NCBI GenBank assembly: GCA_964595655.1
Contig: CAZQQV010000071.1
Span: 1 to 6,171, forward strand
Source of the DNA: Caldimicrobium sp964595655
Lineage (GTDB): Bacteria; Desulfobacterota; Thermodesulfobacteria; Thermodesulfobacteriales; Thermodesulfobacteriaceae
DNA length: 6,171 nucleotides
Direction of reading: 5' to 3'
The position numbers and the translations under genes are program-made. The first letter of the stretch is position 1. Each line of letters opens with the position of its first letter. Positions 1-6,126 of this stretch are shown here, piece after piece. A model generated the notes under the pieces. That model had not been told where the DNA came from. It saw nothing but the letters and a program-made list of their open reading frames with translations, and searched no databases.

Positions 1-1
1 C

Positions 2-388
2 AAAAAGCCCTTTACTGAAAGGGTAAAAGTTGAAGAATTTATGAATCCTCCTATTACTGTCAAAGACAATACCCCTGTGATTGAAGTTGCCAAAATCATG
101 GTTGAAAAAAATGTGGGATTTTTACCGGTTGTTGACTCCGAAACTTCAAAACTTGTGGGTGTTATCTCTGAAAAGGATCTCATGGGAGTTCTCTGCTGTA
201 AGGAAGACAATAGTAACAAGCCTGTAAGGGAATTCATGACCAAGGAGGTTATTACTCTCACACCTGAGAGCACTCTTAAAGATGCCCTTGAGAAATTTAT
301 AGATCACAAGATTAGACATCTTCCTGTAGTCAAAGACATGAGGGTTGTGGGAGTAATTTCTGTAAAGGATGTGGTAAAACTCGTCTAA
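2..388 (+). CDS. CBS-domain-pair protein, 5' end outside window (partial)
   Basis: The visible 128 residues form a tandem CBS pair (Bateman module), which in known families binds adenine nucleotides such as AMP, ATP or SAM and acts as a cytosolic energy or ligand sensor. CBS1 spans about residues 8-64 and CBS2 about 74-128. Each carries the usual strand-LPVV-strand core and ends in the G-V-I-S-x-K-D motif (residues 53-59 and 117-123), whose Ser and Asp normally contact ribose and phosphate. An ATG at 41 is not the real start: it corresponds to the inner Met of the V-x-E-F-M motif, matched in CBS2 by VREFM, and starting there would remove the first strand of CBS1. The frame stays open to base 2, so the gene begins upstream and its full architecture is unknown; it could be a stand-alone CBS protein or the tail of a larger one. 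An intrinsic terminator follows the stop by about 20 bases. Confidence 0.9.
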   Translation, partial: KKPFTERVKVEEFMNPPITVKDNTPVIEVAKIMVEKNVGFLPVVDSETSKLVGVISEKDLMGVLCCKEDNSNKPVREFMTKEVITLTPESTLKDALEKFIDHKIRHLPVVKDMRVVGVISVKDVVKLV

Positions 389-407
389 TCATAAAGAATT
401 CTCAAGT

Positions 408-430
408 AGGGGCCCTGTGGCCCCTTTTTT
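408..430 (+). terminator. Rho-independent terminator after the CBS gene
   Basis: A perfect 7-bp stem, AGGGGCC (408-414) with GGCCCCT (419-425), closes a CTGT loop and runs directly into a T tract (425-430) followed by further T-rich sequence. It is the most GC-rich stretch in an AT-rich gap and lies 20 bases after the CBS stop codon, so it separates the CBS gene from the downstream lipoprotein-hisA-ribonuclease unit. Confidence 0.9.
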
Positions 431-439
431 ATTTATTTC

Positions 440-467
440 TTGTCTTATCTTTTTAATCAGGTATCAT
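440..467 (+). promoter_or_regulatory. Predicted sigma70-type promoter for the lipoprotein-hisA-RNase unit
   Basis: TTGTCT (440-445) matches the -35 consensus at 4 of 6 positions and TATCAT (462-467) matches the -10 at 5 of 6, with a 16-base spacer. It sits immediately after the terminator T tract and would start transcription near 474, giving a leader of roughly 35 bases. A second -10-like hexamer, TATAAG (484-489), lacks a convincing -35. This is pattern matching only, in AT-rich DNA. Confidence 0.45.
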
Positions 468-507
468 TAAAAAAATAAATCGCTATAAGACCAGTTTCGG
501 GGGAAAA

Positions 508-1176
508 ATGAAAAGAATCCAAAACCTTAAAGTTCTTTTTTTAATGATTATATCAATAATATCCTTGTATAGTTGTGCGCAAAAGGAGAAGCCTCAGCCT
601 CTTCCTCCAAGGGTTTTGGAAAAATTGAAAACTATTGTGGTTGCCCCTTTTGATTATTACTGTCCAACAGAAACACCTCTTCCCTTTTATTGCCCTATTC
701 AGGGTATAATTCCGGGGGAGATTGAGTCTAATGCAAAAGAGGTGATGAATCAGCTTTTAAGAAAAGAGCTTGTTAAATATACCAATAAATATAAAATTCT
801 TTTCCTTTCTGAGAATGAATTTGAAACCCTTCTTGATGAGGCCTTAAGTGTAGCCAAGACCCATTCCGAACTTGTGCGTTTTTTAGCCAAAAAGACCGAG
901 GCTGATGCCCTTCTTTATGGTAAAATCCTTCGTTTCAAGCAAAGAAAGGGTTCAGGCTGGAGTGTCCAAGAACCAGCCTCAGTTGCCTTTACCCTTGTTC
1001 TCTATGATGGTGAAACTGGAAAAATTCTTTGGCAGGGAGTTTTTGATGAAACCCAAAAACCCTTAAGTGAAAATCTTTTGAATCTTTCTTTATATGGCAA
1101 AGTTAAGTGGCTTACTGTAGAGGAACTGGCTGAAAGAGGTTTAATTAAAATTCTCAAAACCTTTCCACAGGAGTAA
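508..1176 (+). CDS. Putative envelope lipoprotein, role unknown
   Basis: This 222-residue protein has a lipoprotein signal: basic start (KR, K8), hydrophobic stretch about residues 9-20, and lipobox L-Y-S-C with the lipidated Cys at 23. Tyr at -2 is unusual but tolerated. Residue +2 after Cys is Ala, so outer-membrane sorting is more likely than inner-membrane retention if Lol rules apply. A Pro/Lys linker (26-35) leads to an alpha/beta domain: strand TIVVAPF (42-48), helix 71-93, strand KILFL (96-100), helix 102-128, then A-D-A-L-L-Y-G (132-138) and a strand pair around ASVAFTLVLYDGETGKILW (157-175) followed by F-D-E-T-Q-K-P-L-S-E-N-L (179-190). That layout recalls the small CsgG/GNA1162-like lipoprotein fold; the tail resembles uncharacterised deltaproteobacterial lipoproteins I know from memory. 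Two Tyr-Cys-Pro motifs (51-53, 61-63) could form a disulfide. GGGGG (499-503) is a weak ribosome site. It is first in the unit with hisA, three bases upstream. No specific function can be assigned. Confidence 0.85.
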   Translation: MKRIQNLKVLFLMIISIISLYSCAQKEKPQPLPPRVLEKLKTIVVAPFDYYCPTETPLPFYCPIQGIIPGEIESNAKEVMNQLLRKELVKYTNKYKILFLSENEFETLLDEALSVAKTHSELVRFLAKKTEADALLYGKILRFKQRKGSGWSVQEPASVAFTLVLYDGETGKILWQGVFDETQKPLSENLLNLSLYGKVKWLTVEELAERGLIKILKTFPQE

Positions 1177-1179
1177 AAA

Positions 1180-1905
1180 ATGCTTTTTATACCTGCCATT
1201 GATCTTCGTGAAGGAAAGGTGGTAAGACTTTTTCAGGGAGACTATGAAAAGACCAAGGTTTACGGAGAGGATCCCTTAAGTTACGCCCTCTTTTTTGAAA
1301 AGGAGGGAGCCAAAAGACTTCATCTTGTTGATCTTGATGGAGCAAAAGAGGGAAAGCCCTGTCACAAAGAATTAATTAAAGAAATAGCCCAAAGGGTTTC
1401 TATTCCAGTTCAGGTAGGAGGGGGGATAAGGGACCTTGAAACCATTGAGGATTATCTTAAAAATGGTATTTCTCAAGTTATAATTGGAACAAAGGCCTTA
1501 GAGTCAAAGGAATTTTTAAAAAAAATTACCCAGATCTTTCCTGAAAAGATCATTGTAAGTGTGGATGTAAAGGGCGATAAAGTGGCTCTCTCAGGCTGGC
1601 TCAAAGTAAGTGAGGTTAATTATTTAGATTTTCTCAAAGAGCTTAATCAATATTCTCTTTTTGCGGTAATTCTTACTCTAATTGAAAGAGATGGAACAGG
1701 AAGTGGGGTTGAACTTGAACGATTAAAGGAGGCCCTTAAAGTTTCAAGGCATTCCTTAATTCTTGCAGGTGGAGTTAGCACCCTTGAGGATATTAAAAAG
1801 CTTAAAACCCTTGAAAGGGATGGTCTTTTTGGAGTGATCAGCGGAAGAGCTCTATATGAAGGCACTCTTAACCTAAAAGAAGCCCTAAAAGTGGCTGAAA
1901 GTTAA
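1180..1905 (+). CDS. hisA: HisA, ProFAR isomerase of histidine biosynthesis
   Basis: HisA (1-(5-phosphoribosyl)-5-[(5-phosphoribosylamino)methylideneamino]imidazole-4-carboxamide isomerase, EC 5.3.1.16) catalyses the Amadori rearrangement at the fourth step of histidine synthesis in the cytosol. The 241-residue length is normal for this (beta/alpha)8 barrel. Seen in order: P-A-I-D-L (5-9) with catalytic Asp8, H-L-V-D-L-D-G-A (48-55), V-Q-V-G-G-G-I-R (77-84) of the first phosphate site, S-V-D-V (127-130) with catalytic Asp129, T-x-I-x-R-D-G-T (166-173) with Thr166 and Asp171, and A-G-G-V (196-199) plus S-G-R-A-L-Y-E-G (221-228) of the second phosphate site. The usual T-D-I or T-E-I reads T-L-I here. 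These motifs favour HisA over HisF. AGGAG (1169-1173) overlaps the previous stop and lies 6 bases before the ATG, suggesting translational coupling to the lipoprotein gene. No other his gene is in view. Confidence 0.96.
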   Translation: MLFIPAIDLREGKVVRLFQGDYEKTKVYGEDPLSYALFFEKEGAKRLHLVDLDGAKEGKPCHKELIKEIAQRVSIPVQVGGGIRDLETIEDYLKNGISQVIIGTKALESKEFLKKITQIFPEKIIVSVDVKGDKVALSGWLKVSEVNYLDFLKELNQYSLFAVILTLIERDGTGSGVELERLKEALKVSRHSLILAGGVSTLEDIKKLKTLERDGLFGVISGRALYEGTLNLKEALKVAES

Positions 1906-1914
1906 GCTAACTTC

Positions 1915-3906
1915 ATGTCCCTTGAAAACCTCCTTTTTCACTTGGTTGATATTTTTTATAAAGAAAAAATTGTTACAGCCTATGTAAAAGATTTTAAAGG
2001 AAAGAGGCTTCATCTTTTTTTACCCACGGGAAAAGAGGAGCTCATCAGTCATACTGCCCTTGTAAGTGTTAGTAAGGAAAAGATCCAGGGAGAGAATCTC
2101 TCTTTTCTTGAAAACCTCCTAAAAGAAAAAAACGAAGAGCGAGAAAGACTTAAAGAGAAATTTGATTTAAGAGAGCTCTGGGAGGTCGTTGTGGATGAGC
2201 TAAGGGAGGCCTCCTCTTGGGAATTGGTTGAGCTTTATCTGGGAAGAGCCCCAAGCTCTGATGAAGTAGCAGCCTTTATGAGAAAGATTCTGGAAGACAA
2301 AATTTATTTTGGTTTTGAGACAAGAGATTTCGTGAAAATAAGAACCAGAGAAGAGGTAGTTCAGCTACTTCATCAGAGAGAAAAAGAATTTGAAAGGCTC
2401 AAACTTCTTAGTGAGGGAGAAGCTTTCATTTCATCCCTTCTTCAGGGAAAAAAGGGGGTTCTTCCTGAAGAAAGAGAGTATTTTTTTCTTCAGGGACTTA
2501 AAGAGTATGTTCTATCTGAAGAAGCTTCAGGGGAGAGAAATAAAATTTTAAAGGAGATTCTCACAAGACACGGCTTAACCGAGCCTACAAAAATAGTAAG
2601 TCTTTTAATCAAAGTGGGTTTTGTTGAAGAGAATTGGTTTTTTGAACTGGAAAAAATGAAATTTCCCTGTGAATTTTCCGATGAGGAACTAAAAGAGGCA
2701 GAACAAATTTTAAATCAACCTTTAAGTTTAGAAAAAAGAAGAGATTTAAGGCATCTTTATACTTTCACCATAGATGCTCCGGAAACTGAGGATTATGATG
2801 ATGCTTTAAGTGTAGAGGAGGCCTCTGATCACATAACTCTTTATGTTCATATAGCGGATGTATCTTCCTTTGTAAAACCAGGCTCTCTTCTCTGGGAAGG
2901 AGCCCTTGAGAGAGCTTCAACCCTTTATCTTCCCGAAAAGATTATTCCCATGTTTCCCTTTTTTCTTTCTCACGGAAAATTTAGTTTAAAAAAAGAGGAG
3001 GAGCGTGTTGTTTTGACCTTTCAATTTACCCTCAACGAGGAAGGCGAAATCTTGTCTTTTGATATTTCGCCAAGTGTTATCAAGGTAAAGGATAGATTGA
3101 GCTATGAGGAAGTGGATAAATGGCTTGATGAGGGGCATCCCCTTTTCCAGAAGCTTTACGAAATTCTTATGAAACAAAAGGAAAAAAGGCAAAGAGCTGG
3201 GGCCTTTGCAGTGATCTTACCAGAGATTCAGGTTAGGGTTTTGCCAGATGGGGAGATAACTGTTCAAAAAATTGAGATGACAAAGGCAAGGGATCTTGTG
3301 TCTGAGGCCATGATCCTTGCCAATTACTACACAGCTAACTTTTTAAAGGAGCATGAAATACCAGCACTTTATAGATCTCAAAAAGAGCCCTTTCAGGTCT
3401 TTGAGGAGAGAGAAACCTCCCTTTTTTATCAGATTTTGCAACTCAAATTCATGGCCAAGTCTGAGCTTTCAACAGAGCCAAATTATCACTCTGGCCTTGG
3501 ACTTTCCTGCTATACCACCGTCACTTCTCCCATAAGGAGGGCTCTTGATTTACTCATTCAGTATCAACTCAGGGCTTATCTTATGAATGAAAAAATTCTC
3601 TCTAAGGAAGATATTTTGCGAATTCTTCCTGAGCTTCAGAGCAATCTTCAAAGGGCTCAATTTTTGCAGGCAAGAAGAAAGAGATACTTTCTTTTAAAGT
3701 ATCTTGAAAGGTATAAAAAGAATGAAGCTTTAGCAGGGCTTGTCCTTGAGGTTCAGGGTAAAAAAGCCAAAATATATCTTCCAGATTATAATCTGACAGG
3801 AGAAACTTTGAGATTTAAGGAGGCTATCAGGCCGGGGCAGGATGTTATTGTAAAACTTGAAAAAATAAATCCCCTTGAGGAAGTGCTTCGCCTGCAGATA
3901 ATTTAA
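1915..3906 (+). CDS. RNase II/R-family 3'-5' exoribonuclease (RNB domain)
   Basis: A 663-residue processive 3'-5' exoribonuclease of the RNB superfamily, acting on cytosolic RNA and releasing 5' nucleotides. The N-terminal ~55 residues look like a small beta-barrel; residues about 60-265 are mostly helical and include probable winged-helix parts. I see no typical cold-shock pair as in E. coli RNase R or II. The RNB core starts near 275: T-I-D-A-P-E-T-E-D-Y-D-D-A (285-297) keeps all four metal-binding Asp (287, 293, 295, 296). Next come H-I-A-D-V (312-316), the E-R-A-S-T-L-Y-L-P stretch (332-340), P-M-F-P (345-348) and T-S-P-I-R-R (537-542), where the usual next Tyr is Ala543. An S1-like barrel (about 603-663) ends the protein. 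The size and layout resemble non-enterobacterial RNase II-like enzymes, so I give neither rnr nor rnb. The ATG follows hisA by 9 bases with no clear Shine-Dalgarno; an in-frame stop at 1909 bars upstream starts. The last 62 bases overlap the convergent gene. Confidence 0.93.
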   Translation: MSLENLLFHLVDIFYKEKIVTAYVKDFKGKRLHLFLPTGKEELISHTALVSVSKEKIQGENLSFLENLLKEKNEERERLKEKFDLRELWEVVVDELREASSWELVELYLGRAPSSDEVAAFMRKILEDKIYFGFETRDFVKIRTREEVVQLLHQREKEFERLKLLSEGEAFISSLLQGKKGVLPEEREYFFLQGLKEYVLSEEASGERNKILKEILTRHGLTEPTKIVSLLIKVGFVEENWFFELEKMKFPCEFSDEELKEAEQILNQPLSLEKRRDLRHLYTFTIDAPETEDYDDALSVEEASDHITLYVHIADVSSFVKPGSLLWEGALERASTLYLPEKIIPMFPFFLSHGKFSLKKEEERVVLTFQFTLNEEGEILSFDISPSVIKVKDRLSYEEVDKWLDEGHPLFQKLYEILMKQKEKRQRAGAFAVILPEIQVRVLPDGEITVQKIEMTKARDLVSEAMILANYYTANFLKEHEIPALYRSQKEPFQVFEERETSLFYQILQLKFMAKSELSTEPNYHSGLGLSCYTTVTSPIRRALDLLIQYQLRAYLMNEKILSKEDILRILPELQSNLQRAQFLQARRKRYFLLKYLERYKKNEALAGLVLEVQGKKAKIYLPDYNLTGETLRFKEAIRPGQDVIVKLEKINPLEEVLRLQII

Positions 3907-4828
3907 GAGTTTCTTCATCCACCTCAAAGGTGTTTCCCTTTCTCTTTTTGGCTCTATACATGGCTTCATCGGCCCTTCTAATTAAATCAGAAACACTTTT
4001 GTCAAGGTTACTTTTGTCTATTAATTCAGCGATTCCAACAGAGAGCGTAACAGGTTCAAAGCCGATTTCTTCCCATCTTCTGAAGATTCGTTCAACCACC
4101 TTTAGAGCCCCTCGCCAGTTTGTATGAGGAAGAATAACTACAAATTCGTCCCCTCCATATCGACATACCTTGTCAACCTTTAACCTTGTAGAATTACAAA
4201 GGATTTCTCCAACTCCGATTAATACTCTATCTCCTGCTGAATGTCCGTAATGGTCGTTATACCACTTAAATTTGTCAAGATCTATCATCAAAAGAGTGAG
4301 AGGATACCCCTGCCTCAAAGCCCTATAACTTTCTTCCTTAATAGCGCTTTCAAAATACCTTCTATTATAAACTCCAGTTAAGGCATCTTCAATTATATAT
4401 CTCTCAAGTTTTTTGGTAAAATAATACTCCTTTATTAATCGCCAAAGTCTTGCCTTGAATTCACCAAGAGAGAAGGGTTTAAGTATGACTTCGTCAGCCC
4501 CGTTTATAAAAAGCTCCCCCACATCAATATTTTTATGCATGTCAACCATACAATAAATCAAAAGGTCTTTCTTAAATTCCTTTGCTTCTTTTAGGATATT
4601 AAGTTCCTTCTCTTTTCCTTCAACAGCCATAATGAATATTTGGGCTTGCTTGCTTGAAAGAACTTTAAGCAAATTTTTGAGATTCGGAAGGATTTCCACT
4701 TTAAATTGGTATTCTTCAAGTACGTCTTTTATGAGTTCAAAAAGAAAGGGATCTGGTTCATAGAGGATGATGTTGAAATCTTCCTTAAGTTCAGTTCTGA
4801 GTTTACGACACCATTCTCTTAGAAACAT
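3845..4828 (-). CDS. Diguanylate cyclase (GGDEF) with degenerate receiver domain
   Basis: A 327-residue protein predicted to make cyclic di-GMP from two GTP. Residues about 18-137 have a response-regulator receiver pattern: strand N-I-I-L-Y-E-P-D-P (19-27) and a late K-P-F motif (117-119). The phosphoacceptor position, normally Asp at the end of the third strand, falls in I-F-I-M-A-V-E (64-70) and has no Asp, so it probably cannot be phosphorylated the usual way. The GGDEF domain covers about 145-300: D-A-L-T-G-V-Y-N-R-R (148-157), D-L-D-K-F-K-x-x-N-D (183-192), G-H-S-A-G-D (195-200) and an intact G-G-D-E-F (225-229) with Tyr and Arg before it. The inhibitory RxxD site reads L-K-V-D; Arg is one residue too early. 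There is no membrane segment, so it is cytosolic. The ATG at 4828 is preferred over a TTG at 4849 because the ribosome site overlaps that TTG region. It overlaps the end of the upstream fusion gene by 26 bases, so the two are probably co-transcribed. A roughly 30-residue tail follows the GGDEF domain. Confidence 0.93.
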   Translation of the reverse strand: MFLREWCRKLRTELKEDFNIILYEPDPFLFELIKDVLEEYQFKVEILPNLKNLLKVLSSKQAQIFIMAVEGKEKELNILKEAKEFKKDLLIYCMVDMHKNIDVGELFINGADEVILKPFSLGEFKARLWRLIKEYYFTKKLERYIIEDALTGVYNRRYFESAIKEESYRALRQGYPLTLLMIDLDKFKWYNDHYGHSAGDRVLIGVGEILCNSTRLKVDKVCRYGGDEFVVILPHTNWRGALKVVERIFRRWEEIGFEPVTLSVGIAELIDKSNLDKSVSDLIRRADEAMYRAKKRKGNTFEVDEETLKLSAGEALPQGDLFFQVLQ

Positions 4829-6017
4829 CTTTAAGTTCTCTCCTTTCAAGGTAAGTTTTTAAGATTTCAGCATGGTCAAAGACAAGGGTTTCCCAGGGTA
4901 TTTCATTGATTTTAAAAACCTTTGCAGTTTTCGCATCATCTCTTCCCAAAAGTTCACCCTCCCCTTTTGCCACAAATACAAGGGACAGGGTATGAAATCG
5001 GGGGTCCCTTTTTGGATCAGAAAAATAACCAAGAAAATATTTAATTTTTATATCAAGATTGGTTTCCTCCTTGGCCTCCCTGAGAGCTGCCTCTTCTACA
5101 GTCTCTCCGTATTCAATAAATCCTCCTGGAAGGGCAAGCCCTAAGGGAGGATTTTTTCTCTCAATAAGGACAATTCCTCCTTGATATTCAATAATGATAT
5201 CCACTGCAGGAAGGGGATTTCTAAAGGGTTTGAATTGATCTGGGTGTTTATCTTTGAGAATCTCAATCATTTCTTCATGAATAAGCCCGTTTGAGGCAAC
5301 GATAGTATCCCTATAAGGGTGATAGGGTTCATTAAGATAGGTGGTGACCTTTCCTCCAGCCTCTAAAACTAAAAGAAGGCCTGCAGCGGTGTCCCAGGGC
5401 TTAAGATAGGCCTCAAAAAAACCATCATATCTTCCTGCTGCCACATAGGCAAGGTCAAGGGCTGCAGACCCAAACCTACGAACCCCTCTTGTTCTTACCA
5501 TAAAATCCTCAAAGGGAATCATAAAATGTTTCGGTTTTTCCATAATTTTTGAAACGGGAAAACCAGTTGCTAAAAGGCAATTGATAAGGGGCGTTCTTTG
5601 AGAAACCTTGATTGGCTTTTCATTTAGATAGGCCCCTCGTCCTTTTTCTGCATAAAAGAGTTCCTCAGTTAAGGGATTATAAATAATTCCAATTTCAGGG
5701 GAAAGATCTCTCATAAGGGCAAGGGAAATGGCAAACCAAGGAAGATGATGGGCAAAGTTTGTGGTGCCATCAAGGGGATCAAGAAGAAAATAGAGACCCT
5801 TAGGCGCAGAACCCAAATTTTTAATACTTTCTTCTCCAATTACGGGAATATCAGGATAAAGGGCCTTTAGAGTGTTTGTTATAAATTTTTCCACTTCAAG
5901 GTCAGCAGTGGTTACAAGATCAATTACCCCCTTATGATTGATTTCAAAGGAGCCATAATAAAAGCTTTTGAGAAGTTGGCCCCCCTCCTTCACGATTTCA
6001 ATAAGTTTGGTAAGCAT
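4803..6017 (-). CDS. Fusion of inositol-monophosphatase-family phosphatase and Nudix hydrolase
   Basis: A 404-residue cytosolic protein with two complete enzyme domains. Residues about 1-258 are an IMPase/SuhB-type Mg-dependent phosphomonoesterase: V-I-G-E-E-S (59-64), L-D-P-L-D-G-T-T-N-F (79-88) with metal ligands Asp80 and Asp83, and W-D-T-A-A-G (208-213) with Asp209. Residues about 268-390 are a Nudix domain with the box at 299-321 (G-x5-E-x7-R-E-x2-E-E-x-N-L; the usual penultimate Gly is Asn). A-L-P-G-G-F precedes the box, and R-D-P-R-F-H (337-342) plus a late F-D-H-A-E-I resemble ADP-ribose pyrophosphatase-type Nudix enzymes. Substrates cannot be fixed: the first domain could act on inositol phosphate, NADP, fructose bisphosphate or 3',5'-bisphosphonucleotides, the second on ADP-ribose or another nucleoside diphosphate. 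I chose ATG at 6017 over TTG at 6029; neither has a strong ribosome site. The reading frame is continuous through the linker, so the fusion is not a frameshift artefact. It is the first gene of the leftward unit. Confidence 0.93.
   Translation of the reverse strand: MLTKLIEIVKEGGQLLKSFYYGSFEINHKGVIDLVTTADLEVEKFITNTLKALYPDIPVIGEESIKNLGSAPKGLYFLLDPLDGTTNFAHHLPWFAISLALMRDLSPEIGIIYNPLTEELFYAEKGRGAYLNEKPIKVSQRTPLINCLLATGFPVSKIMEKPKHFMIPFEDFMVRTRGVRRFGSAALDLAYVAAGRYDGFFEAYLKPWDTAAGLLLVLEAGGKVTTYLNEPYHPYRDTIVASNGLIHEEMIEILKDKHPDQFKPFRNPLPAVDIIIEYQGGIVLIERKNPPLGLALPGGFIEYGETVEEAALREAKEETNLDIKIKYFLGYFSDPKRDPRFHTLSLVFVAKGEGELLGRDDAKTAKVFKINEIPWETLVFDHAEILKTYLERRELKDVSKRMVS
4840..4845 (-). promoter_or_regulatory. 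Ribosome binding site that sets the diguanylate cyclase start
   Basis: On the minus strand AAGGAG (4845 down to 4840) lies 11 bases before the ATG at 4828-4826. The longer reading frame could start at a TTG (4849-4847), but that codon sits directly beside this site and has no Shine-Dalgarno of its own. The site is inside the 3' end of the IMPase-Nudix gene, so ribosomes finishing that gene pass it, which fits translational coupling. Confidence 0.65.
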
Positions 6018-6070
6018 AGGTTTTACCAAAAACTTAAAAAATATTTTTATATCTTAAGAAAAACTTCCCT

Positions 6071-6100
6071 ATAATAAAGCATAAAATTTTAAAAATTCAA
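6071..6100 (-). promoter_or_regulatory. Predicted sigma70-type promoter for the IMPase-Nudix and diguanylate cyclase unit
   Basis: Reading leftward, TTGAAT (6100-6095) is the -35 (4 of 6) and TATTAT (6076-6071) the -10 (5 of 6), with an 18-base spacer rich in A and T. Transcription would start near 6064, giving a leader of about 47 bases before the ATG at 6017. AT-rich background makes chance matches common, but it is the best candidate in the gap and is placed sensibly. Confidence 0.5.
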
Positions 6101-6126
6101 ACTTTAGAGAGGTCTCCAGCAATACT

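Noticed and set aside
1921..2120. Repeated 14-mer CTTGAAAACCTCCT at 1921-1934 and 2107-2120
   Set aside because: Both copies encode L-E-N-L-L in the same frame of the ribonuclease and have no further flanking similarity; likely a coincidence of codon choice.
3782..3795. Perfect 14-base palindrome CAGATTATAATCTG downstream of the diguanylate cyclase stop, on the minus strand a possible terminator stem
   Set aside because: No loop-friendly centre and no T tract follows it on the minus strand; it is inside ribonuclease coding sequence (P-D-Y-N-L-T), so chance is the simpler explanation.
3920..3932. Hairpin CACCT-CAA-AGGTG followed by a T/C-rich stretch, a possible plus-strand terminator for the ribonuclease unit
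   Set aside because: The stem is only 5 bp with a 3-base loop and the tail is interrupted by C residues; it lies in the cyclase coding region. Kept only as a weak possibility in the overlap finding.
3730..3969. Open frames opposite or out of phase with the large genes, such as 79 codons on the minus strand here and a 90-codon plus-strand frame at 4872-5144
   Set aside because: They lie wholly or mainly within well-supported genes, lack ribosome sites and recognisable domains, and have atypical composition; they are shadow frames.
4829..4849. Seven-residue N-terminal extension of the diguanylate cyclase from a TTG start
   Set aside because: The TTG has no ribosome site upstream, while the AAGGAG just after it is placed to serve the ATG at 4828.
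6018..6029. Four-residue extension of the IMPase-Nudix protein from a TTG start
   Set aside because: No ribosome site precedes the TTG, and the ATG at 6017 leads directly into the usual N-terminal helix of the IMPase fold; the difference is minor and cannot be settled from sequence alone.
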